Source: Anas platyrhynchos
Taxonomy: Eukaryota > Chordata > Aves > Anseriformes > Anatidae
Length of the DNA: 64,000 bases
Assembly (NCBI RefSeq): GCF_047663525.1
Contig: NC_092588.1
Location: forward strand, 89,525,501 to 89,589,500
Direction of reading: 5' to 3'
The position numbers and the translations under genes were made by a program. The number at the start of each line of letters is the position of its first letter. The first letter of the stretch is position 1. Positions 31,850 to 45,900 of this stretch are shown piece by piece. The notes beneath the pieces were generated by a model. That model was not told the DNA's origin. It searched no databases and saw only the letters and a program-made list of their open reading frames with translations.

Positions 31850-34800
31850 TGAGATCAAAATTAGTGCCATCTAAATTAGTCTGATCAACTTAGGAGAAAA
31901 CTACTCTGAACTTTTGTAACTGGGAGCTGCAAGTAGACAGTGATGCAGTAGACAACACATACACCACTTCTAAGGAGTTGTGATTAAGGACTTGGGTAGT
32001 AGCTCATTCCTGCCCCAGATTTGAGCCCACCAGGAGCTCAGAGAGTTAGAAAGGAAACGCTCTTCCTTGATCCTAGGTTTCCAGCAAGCTGATTTAATCA
32101 CTCGAGCTGAGAATTGCTCTAACTTTGTCTCTAATTTCTTCAGGATATCCAGATGGCCTCAGGGGATAGAAAAGTAATATTTGCTGGGAAGATCATAAAA
32201 GAAGAGATACTCCAGGCTAAATTTTGCCTTTTGATGCATATGCGTTGATGATAAAGGACTGTCTTGGGCTAAAGAGGGAATAAGATTTACATCTTATGTA
32301 AAGGCTTGGGTTTACTGCTACAAGATTAAACAATCAACTTTGATTCGGGGTTTTATGGTAAGTGATTGGTGGCTTGCTTTTGTAGTAACAGCCACCATTA
32401 AGGATCTTTTCAGCTTCTTATTAAAGATTCAAGAAGGGAGGGGCAAGTGGTTGAAGTGTTTGAAATATAAAGCAGTAAATTTTATTGTATCAACATCTTT
32501 TCCCATGTTCCATTCAGCTATGAGAGACAGAAAATTCATTTTTGTTATATTCTTGATGAATTTGAGAGTGGTTGTGTTCTGTCCTGTTTTGGGGCAGAGG
32601 AAGAGTTGGGAATCTTTCCTGACCTATAGGAGTGGGTCATCATTCTGATTACTCTTTTAAAGAGATAACACGCAAACCATATTCAAAGTGAGAAAACAAA
32701 ACAAAACAAAACAAAAACAGAATAAAGTCCATCATGGAAGACAGTGTCTTCAGCACTGATTTTTCTAACAATGTGTCTGGAGAAAAACAGATTTAAAACA
32801 GCTGCTACAGGATCTGGCAAGCTGCTAACTAAGTTTCACTGCTCAGGGCATTAGTTTTAGGATGTTTTTTTGGATAACACATGGTAAAAGATGTCTTTGT
32901 CTTAGCTAATATGGTTATTAGCTAGCAAGCACAAAGACCAATATATAACAGAAGATAAATAAGGGAGTGAATAAAAATGATGTAAGATGGGGAGAACAGC
33001 TGCTGGAATCATAGAATTATATTCTAGCTGCTGCTGCAGGTGGTGCTGCCAACCTGATGTAATCGTGTCTTGATGACTGCCGGGAGATGCAGCCAGGAAG
33101 GTGATGTCTAATTCTTGGAGTAGGCCACACCATACATTTCCTTGGCCTTGAAATAAATAATGTTCTTCCAAGAGGCATTGCATCTTCATCCCATTAATGA
33201 AACCAAGTCATTGATTCAAAATTTTCTGACTCATGTCAAGCTCTGACGTTGGTGAGCCCCAGAAGATGCTGTCTAATCTGTGATGTCTCTGAAAGTCCAC
33301 TTTACATTGGCACATTTTGTGTCTGCTCTTCTTATTCGTTTGTTTCTTTGTTTTTGTTTTTAAAACACCGTCATAAGTCAGACTCAGTTCAGCTTTCATT
33401 ACTCTGAGAACTAGCAGCTGCATGAGCCAGTACCCAGGCACAAAGAGCTCTGCTGAGGGAAGGGTTAGACACAGGCATATGTTAAGGTCCAGACTAAAAC
33501 CAAAGATGCAGCATTTTGACTTATGCCTCCACTTTTAGACAATTAAATTCTTCCATCCTGCAGATAACCTTGATGTCTGCGGATAATGTCAACCCTCCAC
33601 AACCTGAGGATTCATCCAATTTATGTCCAACTAGTCAGTGCTGCTCTTCCCTGAAGCTGGAGTCTCAGCTGTCTCTCTTATGGATTATGGGCGTATGGAG
33701 GTTAGTGAGTTTGCCCTTGAACATAGTAATGGGATGAGTAACCCAGAGAGAGAGAGAGAACAAAGGCAGACCAAGTAAGCTTTTCAATACCAGCTTTACT
33801 GCCATGGAGTTTTGGAAACTTCCATACAAAAGTAATTGCCATCTCTGTATGTGCTGCTGCCTTGAGTCTGTGTGGAAGTTCATGCAGCTGGACCAAAGGA
33901 GGTCACAGGAGTCTGAACTTGCAGCTACAAGTTAGCTGCTTCACCTCTCAGTGACAAGACCAATTGGTGGCTACTCCAGTTATCTGTCCAGAAAATGTCA
34001 TGGTGGTCCTTGACAACCACAGTTTGTGTAAGACCTAATCTTTTTCCTCAGGGACTATAAAACAGGCTTCTCACCATAACATCATTTATTCACTGCTCAA
34101 ACTGTGAACACAGGGCAGGAAGACCTAGGGGAGCTGCAAGTCCCCTTACATGGCTCCAGGCATTTCTGAAGGAATAATAGAAATTACAATTCCTTTTGAT
34201 AATTTTATAATAAATTAAAGCTTTGATAAAAACATTATAATAAGCAATTGTCAAGAGTCCTTTTCCATGAAGATACCCATTTCGGAACTAGCCTCCTTGT
34301 TTATCTTACAGAAAATAATTGTTCAGTGTTTCCAATTTTCAAGGGGTCTTCAGAAGGTGAGGAGCAATTGGTGTTTGCACACAAACTGTGGGAGAGCATT
34401 TGTTATTTCTCAGAGCACTGGTGTGTTTCTGTCTCCACTTGGGACCCATCAGAGTCCCTCTGCTGGCTGTTGCCTTGCTGTCCTTCTCACACAAGCAGCA
34501 AGACATCCATTATCGTTCTTTTCTGCAGTCAAAATGACCTTGTAATGGGATAAAAAAGGCTGTGTGGGTATTGAAAACCATAAAAAGTGGCATGTCTTGT
34601 CCCCTTCTGACATCACCTCTCACTCAAACTGCCAGAAAGCAGCATCTGCTTCCCCCTTTACCCTGTGGGCTGATGGAGGTCCCTCTTCCTCATTACCAGG
34701 CACATTTTGCCTCCTGTTTTGCACTTGTATCTTGTTTCTCCCAATTATTTTTTTTTTTTTTCACTTTGGTTTACAGGTTTTAATTTAGAAAGGAGTGAGC

Positions 34801-37800
34801 AAATGCAATTCTCTGACACAGATATTCTCCTTCCTACCGATGCACTGAGATGTCTTAATAACTGGCTCACATCCTTCCTTATTCCTTTCCTCCCTCTTTC
34901 TTTCCTCTTCACAGATTCACTCCCTTCCCCAGCCTTTGCTGTTGCATCTTTCCTTCCTGCTGTTCTTAAGGCTTGTGGCATCTTCTCTTTGAGCGGACAC
35001 ACCCAGTGGGATGACCAGCACTGTCCTGTGGTGTGTGCAGGGATTGAACCAGGGAACTTGTGCAGGGCTCTGCTTTGCACTGGGAGCTCTGGGTGTCAGA
35101 CAGCAGCTGGAGATGCTGGCTGACCCAGTTTAGCATTACAGCCAGTGTCCCCTTTGGGACTGGCTTCTTCATACACCAAAAGAAGGCCACTGATGACAGT
35201 TTAGGGGCTTAGTGGTGCTGGCAACACAGAAGCCATTTTTAGTTTATAAAACCTGGAGGAAAGGAGCATCTCAGAGACTGCCTTTGGATCACCTGGGGAA
35301 TGGTGTAAGTTTTGGATATATCCCAAGCAATTTTGGATGTCTCCATCCCCCCAATGCCTCCTAGCTCTTCATAATGCCCCCGTGACACACAGTTACTGTA
35401 TGACAGTGGTCTGTTCCATCTGAGAGCTTGCCCAGGCTCTAACAACTGAGATCAAACTGTCTCAGAGTCCAAGGCAAATGATTTCTTCAGCATATACCGG
35501 TGCAACTTAATACAAATAAGCTGCCTGTGGAACACATACCCTTGAAGGAGTTGCCATTCCTAACTCAAAATTTCCCTTCAGCTCACAAGAACAGCCAGTG
35601 TCAAGTAGGGCCCATCTTGATTAATAGCATTGTTTGAGGAGCGGGCACTATCACTCAGCACGCGTGGAGGCGGTGGGATTTGACCTGTGCCTTCTATGGA
35701 GTACTCAGATTCATCTAGACGGTCTTTGGCCTCTGAGTAGACAACAGTGTGATGTGGCTATAATTTAGCCCTGGCAAGCACTGAATGCAAATGTGCCTTT
35801 CTATCAATTAAACAAGAAGAAACATTCATTTGGCTGCAAATAACCCCACTGTTAAAGAATGCAGTTTAATTACCGAATCTTGGTGAAATTCAGCTTCATT
35901 GAGAGATGAAGTCTAGTTCTCTTCCCATGGGGGTAACTGCACTTCTGTTTCCTCAAGGAGTGCAGTAATTTCTTTCTGTGGTCCTCATGGTTGGTTAAAA
36001 AATAATTTTCTTTATCCTAATTCTATATACATAAAATCCTGCTGTCTGTTAGATGCAGCCACCCCTTTGAGCCAAAATGGCTGCCTGTGTTGACTCCTCC
36101 TAACTGAACTTTGCCTCATAAGCATTGTGTCATTATTTAATGTGATCAAAACTATTATAGTTGGCCTATATCATTAAAGTAATTAATTTAACTGATTAGC
36201 TTTTTTCATAAGCTGAACAGCTACTTGTAATAAACTAGTGCTTTCATCTTAATCTTCCATCTTATTTCTATACAAATTAATCCTTCTTTATGAAGATATT
36301 TTTTTTTCTCATTTAGTAAAAAATCAATAAAGCAATTTAACAAGATCTAGAAATTCTCCAGGACAAGTAATAAAGGGTTTGGTCTAACTTGTCTGTCTAA
36401 CTTCCATATCTGCCAAACATGCTTATATTACTGCATCTTGTCTGAAAGCCAGGGGATATGCTCTGCTGAATGGCCTGTGCTACGTTGTGTTGCTTTCAGA
36501 TTGGTGCACACCAAAATGTTTCATATGCAAATATTTGGGATTTTGACACTCACATGAAAGAATAACTGAGGTAAAAGTGTTTGTTGAGAAGAAGCAGATC
36601 ACTTTGTTTTTGTTATTCACCCACCTGCTGCCCCACCAGCTCAAATCTGAATGTTTTGACATCAAAATCCTAGTACCAACCTGTGATTGTAGAGTTAGCG
36701 TATTTTTCAGCTGTTGAGGAACAGTATGTTGCCAGGTCCACACATGCTGTAAATTGGCACATCTTTATGGAAGCCAGTTGTGCTCTGTTGACTTTGCACT
36801 AAACGAATAGCTTGTCCGTTGTATGCTGAGACCTGATCCAACTCCCATTGAAATCAAAGAATTCTCTGGCCAGCTTCCTAGAGAGTTAGATCAGACTCTT
36901 GGAAACAATGAACAAAACTGTAATTTGTGTGATTTTTAAATATCATACCCAAGGAAGATATTTATGTAAATGTTCTTGGCTAAAATCCAACAAACAGAGC
37001 TGGTGACTGCAAATGCCCTTCATTTCTCCATCTTGAGGATCCCAGAAAGAAAACAAAATACTCTAATGTTTAAATTTTGAGTCTGACACCACTAATGCTA
37101 AATGGCACTCTTCCAAATGCCAGTCGGCTGACCAGAGACAAAAATGTAAAACTGTTCCTCATCTCTGATAGGATAATAAAATCTTCAAGTTTAAATTTGT
37201 TCTTTCATCTTATCAACAAGCCACAATGGATAACATGCTACACGATTCTAGTTCAGTGAGAAGAGGGAAAAAAAAGTGTGACAATGAGTCATCTGGTACA
37301 AAACACCAGAATTCAATAAATATTTTTTTTTCTTTTTTTCCTTTTTTTTCTCTTTTTTGTCTTTGCAGGCAAACTGCTTTTTATCTGATAAGGTCTACAT
37401 GACAGTTGTGTATTTCCAAGACTGCCACTCTCTAAAGGCAAGAGAGCAGAATACCAGTACCTTGCAAGCAACCTAGTTCTCTTGTGTATTAGCTCGCATG
37501 CTCTTTTTATCAGAGCTTCTATCACAGTAAACCAGGGGAATCACAGGAATCGCACATACTTATAAAGTTGTTCTCCTCCAAGACTGACCTCCAGACTCTA
37601 ACTCAAGTCCTTGGACTGCTCACTTACAGATTTACAGTGCCCTCAATCAGTCCTACAAATAAAAACAAGGAACAGGGACTGTTGTTAATAAGAGGTTCTG
37701 AATTAGAAACCTTGTGATTTGCTGCTGGCACAGGCAGACCGGCACAACCTTGTCATCCCCGTTAATAAACCTCAGTCACAGTGCTGACCTGCTGACAGGC

Positions 37801-38372
37801 TCCACAAGCTGATAACATCTTGCAGCTTTTGAGCAAAGATTGTTTTGCATGTCAATGTGGAAGGCTTCTTTATTATATTATTTTTAGATTAACGTTCTTA
37901 TTAGGGAGCTAGAGGGAAAAGAGAGCCTGAGGAGAAGGGAAAAGCTGTGACTTAACAATATTTTCAAATGCTTCTTCATTCCCCTTGCTCCTTAATATAT
38001 GCTGACTCACCATACATTGACAGAGCCTTGCAACCCCACCTGTCCCCCAGCAAAAAGTCATGGACCACAACAAGGGAGTGCTGGATATGGAAAATGAAGG
38101 GGGGCCCAGCCCCAGCAACCTACTCTCTAAATAGGTGATGAGTGATAATGCAGTAAGGTGTGGCTGTCAGCAGGCAGAGAACTGTAAACTAAATGACTAC
38201 AGCAGCCAACTTAACCATCTTGGCACTGCCCTGCTCAGGGCATCCCACTGAGATCACTGCCTGTGTCCTCTCTACAGGAGCATGAGATGAACGTCCACAC
38301 TGCACAGCCCAGGGTATGCCTGCTGAGGAGGCCTCGTACTCAGCATGCCCACTGCTACCACTGCATCAGTGT

Positions 38373-40130
38373 ACAGCAGTTGGGTGGTCTCTGTATGGCG
38401 TTACGTGCCTGATATCCACCACGCCTTGACAGCTTTGTGCATCATGCAAACCCCACCTGTGAGATGTGAGGGAAGCACCAAATGAAGCCAGTGGGAATCA
38501 GAGTCAAACCAAGCAGCAGGGGCAGGTGTTCACACAGCAGCAACTAGTCCTGGGGGAGGTGAAGCTCCTTATGGTTTACATGAGTTTATGAATGATTGAG
38601 GTAAACATTTAGCAACAGTTGGAGTTTACTAAATATACATAGAAACCACCTCCAGATCAGAAAGGCCATGAGCAAAAAACAAACAAAAAACAAACAACCA
38701 AAAAAACCTTGAATTCTGTGGAAGTGTCAATAGAAAGTACCATACATGTTGTCCTGGTCCTATGTATTCCTTAGGGATCTGTATGTAGATCACTGCTTCA
38801 CTGCTGCTGGACTTAGGATGTGGGAGCATCTAAACTTGTTATCATCTGCTACACCATCCTAATATTCAGTAACGAGCACCTTTCTTCTGTAGGAGCATGC
38901 TTCCCAGCAGTGGCCCACTAATGTCAGGATGTATAATGTTGACTTCAGAGGTACTTGTGGTCTTCAGTTTGGCTAGTATGTGCATTCATGCCATTCCCTG
39001 GGTCCAAGGGTAGATGAGCTTTGCAGAGATCTTCAAAACCATGCACTGGCTGGTCAAGCTACACGTGGTGGCTCCTGAAACTATCCAGAGTAACACCTAC
39101 ATCAACAGGCAGGGCAGAGTACCCAGTGTCAGAGTCCTCTGTCTCCACAACCTACTGTATCCTTCTGCACCATGGCTTGTAACACCAAAGCCTACCTGAG
39201 CCCCTCATTCTTTCTCTCTTTCTCCCCATCATTTCCAGCTCCACCCCTTCTTGTACTTTTCTCTTCTCTGCTCCATTTTTCTTCACACAACAGACTGTCC
39301 TGTCCCTGTCCCACCAACTCAGCCTCCCTCATTAAAATCCTCTCTCTGTGAGAAAAAAACAACCCATTCTCTTTCAGAATTACCATTGCCTGCAGCAGGA
39401 GAAGCAGCTTCATGCTGTGATGACCAGCCATCAACCATTTCTCTCATTCCCTCAAAAAAGTCTCTGTTGTACCCATCCTGGAGGACACAAGTGACAGTGT
39501 ACCATGATCTGGATGTGTTTCCCTCCCATATAAGGGTCCATGTCCAGAGGAACAGAACCTGCTGGAATCATTGAAACACAGTCATATGTGACCTGACCTT
39601 CTACCTCAAGCCAATATAATCAGGTTACAACTGAGACTTTGGTCAAGGCCAAATGTGGTGAGGGGAGGGCACCAGTATAATAGAAAATAAGTGTTTGACT
39701 CAAATAACTCCCTATTTTAAAGTCTGCACAGCAGCCCTGTTTAATGTGCTTTATACCTTCTTTTACCTCCTGCACATCATCTGGAGAGAGGTATAGATTG
39801 CAGCAGAATCTTAGCAGCTCAAGTTGAGCAGCAGCATTCTAAATCTCATGTCTTCTTGTCCATTGTAGCCTGAATGCTGGATAGTGCCTCAGGGTCCCTT
39901 GGTCATGGCACGGTCCAAGGACACTCAGAGAAAAGGCCATTATGCTACACAAGGTTGGTGGTGCCCAGTACATTGATGTTTTTCTATGGATCCATGGATC
40001 TTTTGTCGAACTGGACATAGCTGAACATTTCCACAGCTACATGCAATGTTTTGCAGAACACAGTAGCACTGTGACTTATGCAAAGGATATGACAAAATCC
40101 TTTCCCATGAATTAGCACAGAACTCCAAAA
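38373..40130 (+). mobile_element. Possible remnants of PIF/Harbinger-type DNA transposase (degraded)
   Basis: Three islands resemble the DDE nuclease of PIF/Harbinger transposases. At 39014-39199 the plus-strand frame reads HVVAPETIQSNTYINRQG, then after an apparent deletion YPSAPWLVTP, matching the family pattern (h-x-AP, YINRKG, YPL-x-PWL-x-TP). At about 39927-40045 a second frame reads QRKGHYATQGWW and DPWIFCRTGHS, like the NRKG and DARVFRNSG motifs. At 38384-38470 VPDIHHALTALCIM resembles the C-terminal VP-x-VV-x-ACC-x-LHN motif. Order and overlap suggest more than one decayed copy. No terminal inverted repeats were identified. The match is from memory of the family and could be coincidental. 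Confidence 0.33.
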
Positions 40131-42411
40131 TAGTGAAACTTGTTTGTCATCAAGGCCTGAATGGATGCCATGATGAGAGGAGGAATGAGATATTTTCTGC
40201 ACTTCTCACAAAGGAGATGGTGTCTGGCAACTTTCTTGTCTGCATTCTCATTGTACTGATCTTAGAGAATCTCACACCATATTGCCTTTAGAAAGCTAGT
40301 GCTGTTGACTGACTGGAATGTCCAAAGATGCCTCTTCCCAGCTAATGTCTTCAAATATAGGTTTACTCTGCTTCATGGAGATACTTCAGCACAAAGATAA
40401 GCAGGAAACTGGGCAGTTCGGTCCTTCACATGGCCACCATCACTGGTGGGTATCTGATTAGATGACTGCATGATTTTTCATATTTGTCTTTATACAGATA
40501 CTTCTGGAAACCTAGTTAACTTTCATGTACTTCATTCTCTTGGTCCTTAGTTCAAACCTTCCCTGCGTTGTTCCAACCTCTTGTCATGGGAGGAATGCTT
40601 GAAGGCCCAAACCATGCTCCAATATAGAAGTCCCTCCTTAAAATGCACCCTCTATAGGCTGTGTTGCCTACACATCCTCCAGTCTTTGGGGAGCTGGTGG
40701 GCAGATGACCCTCTGCCATGACTGAACAAGGTGTATGTTACGCCCAGGCAGAAATGGCCAAGCACCACCAATTTGGGTGGGGGTGAAGTAGTATTTTCAT
40801 TGAAGACAATGCTATGGTTACAATCCTGGCACGACCATTTAAGCTTCATGCTTCAGGCAAAAGCCTCACCTCCCTTGGTCCTTTAGAGCTTGAAAACTAC
40901 CCTGTGCAGATGACTGGTGACTCGTGGTGGCTGATGGACCAAGAGCAACAGGGAGGCTCTCCTGTCTAGTTAATGAAACAAGAAATAGTGGCTTGGGGTG
41001 CTCAGCTGGCATTTGCAAGTTGAGGATTTAGCCCTGCTGATTTTCAGAGGTGTACCAAGACAAGCTGCTGTCCTGGCAGTAGGATGAGGAAGACTGAAAA
41101 GAAATATTTACCTGGCAGCATCCTGTTAAACCCATGACTCATCCTCACGAGTGCATTTCTGATTCTCTTTCCATTCATGTCTCCAGGACCAATATCTCAT
41201 TTCATGGAAATTTAGGTAGTTGCTTTTTTGCTTGGTGTTACAAACTCTGTCTAATTATGTAGTATCACCACTACTGTTATGTAGTACTGATGACTTTGTT
41301 GCTTATGAATGAAGAGTGCTCTGTTAAGGAAGCGTGTGCACTTTCTCCAGCTCCTTGCCAGAACACATGAGGCTGTGTGTGGATCTGACACCGGGCCAGG
41401 ACTTCAATATCTGAAGCAGAGCAGTGATAGAGGAACTGCCACTTCATGGCTCATCAGCTACAGCCACACAAAGTGAATGACCCTGGTTTCAGGGCTCTGG
41501 TTAAGAAAGAAGATCATTTGAATCAAAGTGCAGGTCTAGCCATAACACAAGGTCTCATCCCACAGTACTACATTGATTATTGTTATTATGCCCCTTCAGG
41601 ACTTTTCCAAGCTACACTATAACTAATTATAGCTGTTTTAAATACCTTTATACTGTACATCACATGGTGTTGGAGAAAGGAGGTAGTAGATGAATTTTAT
41701 TTATTTTTATTTTATTATTTATTTTATTTATTTATTCTTATGGATAAGAGCATTGGCGTTATTACTATTCTTTATTTCACTGGTGGCTATATATGAAGGT
41801 ATCTTTCTGAGCAGCATGCCAGAAATGTATTTAGCTGTGTTTCTGCAGGACAGAGTGGCCAGATTTCAAGATGGATGAGGATTAGGTCCTCAATACTCTT
41901 GAGCCATCCTTTTCTGGGGTGATACATACACTGAATTTTCATGCATTTCATTTGCAACAGAAAACATTGAATTGTGGTGTCAATGAAGTCCAAAGCGGCA
42001 GTGCAGTTGATGTCAGCAGGAACAGGATTTCTCCTAGAGTAACTCTTTGATTGGTACTGCTCAGGGAGCTAAACCTTCTGGGTTCTGCATGCACAGGAGT
42101 GGCTTTTCCTAGAGTAATGTTAGATTTCTATTTTCTCTCCATTTTTCATTTTTTTCCTCTTCCACAGCTTTACTACTTTTTTTTTTTTTTTCCTACTTGA
42201 AGAAAAGCTGAACCCAGACTTTAGATTGCCAGGCTATACATTGGCTTTCTGCAAAGGGTAAGCATAATACTGATGTGTGGATTACTCCCACCACCATTAA
42301 AAGAACATGTAGGCCTTCTGATTCCCTCTGGGAAATGGTCTCAGACTGTGATAATCTCCACAAATGCCATTCTCAGATAAAATTCCCATTGTTTCTAGTG
42401 CTCAAAACTTT
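40131..42411. other. Intergenic, no gene seen
   Basis: Sequence between the possible transposase remnants and the polypyrimidine tract. A (TTTA)-rich strip lies at 41695-41735. Nothing else recognised. Confidence 0.55.
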
Positions 42412-42940
42412 TTTTTTTTTTTTTTTATCCCAAAGGATATTCTATTCTTTTCTTCTTTTTCATTTCTCTTTCTTTTTCTTCCTTTTTTTTTTCTCTCTTT
42501 TCCTGTATTTCATTTGATCTCTCTTTCTCATTTTCTCGTTTTCTTTTTCTCTCACTTTGCTTTTTCTTTCTCTTCATCTTTCCTTTCTCCTTCCTCTCTT
42601 CCATTTCTTTCCCTCTTTTTCTCTTCCAGCTTTTTTTCCTCTCTTTTCTCTGTCACTTCCCTCTCTTCCTTTTCTTGTTCTTCCATTCCCTCTTTTTTCT
42701 TACTATCTCTCCTCCCACCTCCCTTCCCCATTCTTTCTCTCTCCATGCCAATTTCTCTCTCTTCCTCTCTTTTTCTCTCCCTTTATCACTTTTATCTCCC
42801 TTTCTACTTTTCTTTCTCTCTCTCACTTTTTTTTCTCTTTCTCTATTTTTCTTTGTCTTTGTCTTTCTCTTCCCCTTTCACTTTCTCTCTTTCTGTTTCT
42901 CTCTCTTTTTTTTTTTTTTTTCTTTCTTCTTCTTTCAGTG
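42412..42940 (+). repeat. Polypyrimidine (CT-rich) tract of about 0.5 kb
   Basis: Almost uninterrupted T and C (TTTC, CTCT, TTCC units and T-runs) for about 500 bp. It yields artificial Ser/Phe/Leu-rich open frames of up to 202 codons on the plus strand. It is irregular, without a fixed period, unlike the arrays in NRN1. Confidence 0.92.
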
Positions 42941-45900
42941 GGCAAATAACAGAGTCGCTATTGGAGATATGAAGATTTCCTCCTAGGAAGCCACATTTCT
43001 TAAGTATATACCTGGCATGATGAACACTTTGCATGTATGTGATAGCTTCATGTCTAGAGATCAGAAAGTGCTTTCATGTTTTGCTGAATCAGGACCAGAT
43101 GTATTTTTACACCTGAAGTACCATGTGCCCCTAGACGTAGTTTTCCTCTGCTAGAGTAACAGTAAACTGTTTGTGGGTGTTTCAGGTTACTCTCCCCTGC
43201 TCTGATCCCTCCTTCCCCAGATGAGAACCTTTTCCCCTTCTGTCCGAATCCTGCCAATCTCTGACAGCTCCACTGGCATCTCTGAATCGGGCCCATTGGT
43301 TGTGAGCGCCTGAAACTTCCTCTCTGCCGAGCTGACTTGGTGGATAGGGCTCCCACCACTGCACAGTTTGAGATGTTGATGGTTCCTGCTGAGCTGGGGA
43401 GAGAAGAGGAAAAGCAGGCCTGTACTGCTTGGCAGCCTGCTGGGTAAAGTCTGTTTGTTTAAAAGGGAAAAGAAAGGGATTATTATCCTCCCCCCCCCCC
43501 CTTTTTTTTTTTCCTTTCCACCTCTCCCTCTGTGTTTTCAGATAGTGAAGGTCAAGGCTGAATGTCATTGTTTTGCGTGCATGTTACTGAGTGCCTCCAG
43601 GGAAGGGAACCCAGGAACCCAAGTGAGAACCCCTACCTACTAACGTCCTACACACCCTACTGGTCATGCCACTGTAGCTGGCCCTCCACAGCTCAATTTC
43701 TATTAAGCCCCAAGACACTCCAGACTTCAAATTGCATGCAGAAGCATCAATATCATGGTTTACGTTGTTATGAGTTAATATTTTCCGGTCTCTGAGTCAC
43801 TGCTGATGAGAATCTGGATGTTTGGAGCCTCATCCTCCTGCATGCAAGAACATTGTCCCAGTGATGTTAATGAGCTTTGCAACCAGTCTTTGTTGACTTC
43901 TAGTCATACTAGGCATACTCAGAGCCAAGGGGTTCAAATCAAGCACGAGCAAAGTGACACACTACCATAAGCCATATATCTCGACAGGCAAATTCTGACC
44001 TGCTGACCATACCATTTCAAGTCAGATACTTTAAAATTACTGGTGCCTTTGCTCTGTAAAAATACTAATTTCTAGTAAAAACAGAAACACAAAAAGCCTT
44101 GCAAAATCCAAAACTCTCTCTGCAATATATCTGACCAATACTGACTTGAGTTAGGACTTCCTCCGTATTACAAATATAGAGTTTCAGCAATTCAAGGGGT
44201 GATATATGGTGCTGAAACATTCTGAATATGCATTCAAAAAAAAAAAAAAAGTGACCAGAATTGTGATTGATTTTTATGTCTGTGCTTTTATGTCTGTGCA
44301 GACCTACTAGTCGCTACAGTTGCTCTTCTTATAGTAGCAGGCAATGAGATCCTGTATGTAAATTGTGTTGCAGACTCATTAGTGTTACTGCTGCCTGGTT
44401 GCTAGCTGAGACACCAGTTCTGATTTAGGGTATTTTGACACTTAGCAACAAACTAAGCTTTAGTGAGCAGGTGGCTGAGCCAAAATAGTAGCAGAGTTCG
44501 CAGTTAGCTGAAATAATAACAAGGAATTGCTGGTCAGAATATGCTTTCTTTCTTGATTTATTAAAACAGCCCAGGAAAAGCTCGTTTGTGAAGGATCTAC
44601 TCCCACGAGACACCTGCTTCAAAACCACTGTGGTACAGGTGTGTTTCTCTGCATGCATGGGAACAATTCCCACACAAGGACTGTACCGGGGTCCATCCAG
44701 TAGACCTGTTCAACTATGGTGACCAAAGTACTCAACAGTACGTGTGTCCTGCTTGTTCAGAAGACCTTGAACAACTTGGTTTTCATCTCTCCCAGCAGCC
44801 TATGGCTGCCTTTTGAATCTGCAACTGTAAATCCCTCCTCCGTTTCAACCTGAAGAAATGGGAGATGTCTCAGCTGATCTGTTGGACGATCTCTCCCAGC
44901 TCTTGTGTGGTGTTTCCCTTTCTGTCTTCCTGCTCAGGCTGTACGGAGGGGCTGAGGACATCCACTCTTCTTCTGAGTGATACCTCAGCGATACCTCAAA
45001 CTGAGGACCTCCTTGCACTGGTTTCCAGACCAGCAATCACAGTTGACTGTCACCTGTCAAATGTCATTCACAAAACAACTTTCCAAGCAAGGGAGACAGC
45101 ATGAAGCTGTCACAGTTCTGTGCAGTGACCAAAGTCTTCCTCTTTCTTAGAGAGGAGAGCACTGCACCTGCCAGCAAGCCCCTCTCAATGTGCCAGAGAG
45201 CCAGATTAAAACAAAAGAAAAGCCAGAATTTGAGGAGAGCCCAGCTGTCTGCTTCAGGCAATGCATACTGTGTTGTATGCTTTGCTCACTCTTTCCTTAC
45301 TCCTTTATGCAATGTGTTTGTCCTCTAATGCAGGGGTATGAAACCCAGGGCTGAACGTCATGCACAGCCTGTGAATTCACCTCATATAGCCTGTGGCCAC
45401 CCAGTGGTTTTAAAACATGACCCTTGGCTTGCCCAAAGCCCTGCATTCCCAGGGTGGCTGTCTAACAGCAGTTCAAGGAGCAGCATGCTCCTGGGTGAAA
45501 AGACAGGTCCCCACCCTGGTCCTGAGGCCAGAAGAATCCTCTTGGGAGGTCAGAGCATCCATCCCGGCTGCTACTCACAGCTCTGTTATTTCATTGCGTG
45601 GCCGTGAGCAAGCCTCTTCCAGAGCTCTTGTGTTCTGCAAAATGGGTCTAGAAATAGAAATTCTTGTCATGTGCGAGACTTACCATCTGTTTGGGAACCT
45701 TGCTGGCAGGTTCACCGGCTGAAAGTTAAGTGTTAAAGGCTCTGCATGGGAGAACGAGAAGGTGTTTTGGGGGGTGTGTTGGGGTGGTACCTGGCAAAGC
45801 CTTGCAAGGACCCATTCAGTAACTGTGCCAAGAGTGGAGAGGCCTGGCGGCACAGCCATGGTGCAGACTGCTGCAGGTATTTTCTGCATGCTGATTTGGA

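Larger units (their letters stand above)
29801..38372. other. Intergenic, no gene seen
   Basis: AT-rich sequence with T- and A-runs (30491-30545 pyrimidine tract, 31811 poly(T), 37322-37350 T-rich) and short (AAAAC)n and (GA)n repeats. No coding exon or element recognised. Confidence 0.55.

Noticed and set aside
32998..33040. GAATCATAGAATTATATTCTAG, similar to the reverse complement of the CR1 terminal repeat
   Set aside because: Only a dozen bases match and the adjoining CR1 3' sequence is absent; treated as chance.
42364..42972. 202-codon Ser/Phe/Leu-rich plus-strand frame
   Set aside because: Translation of the polypyrimidine tract.
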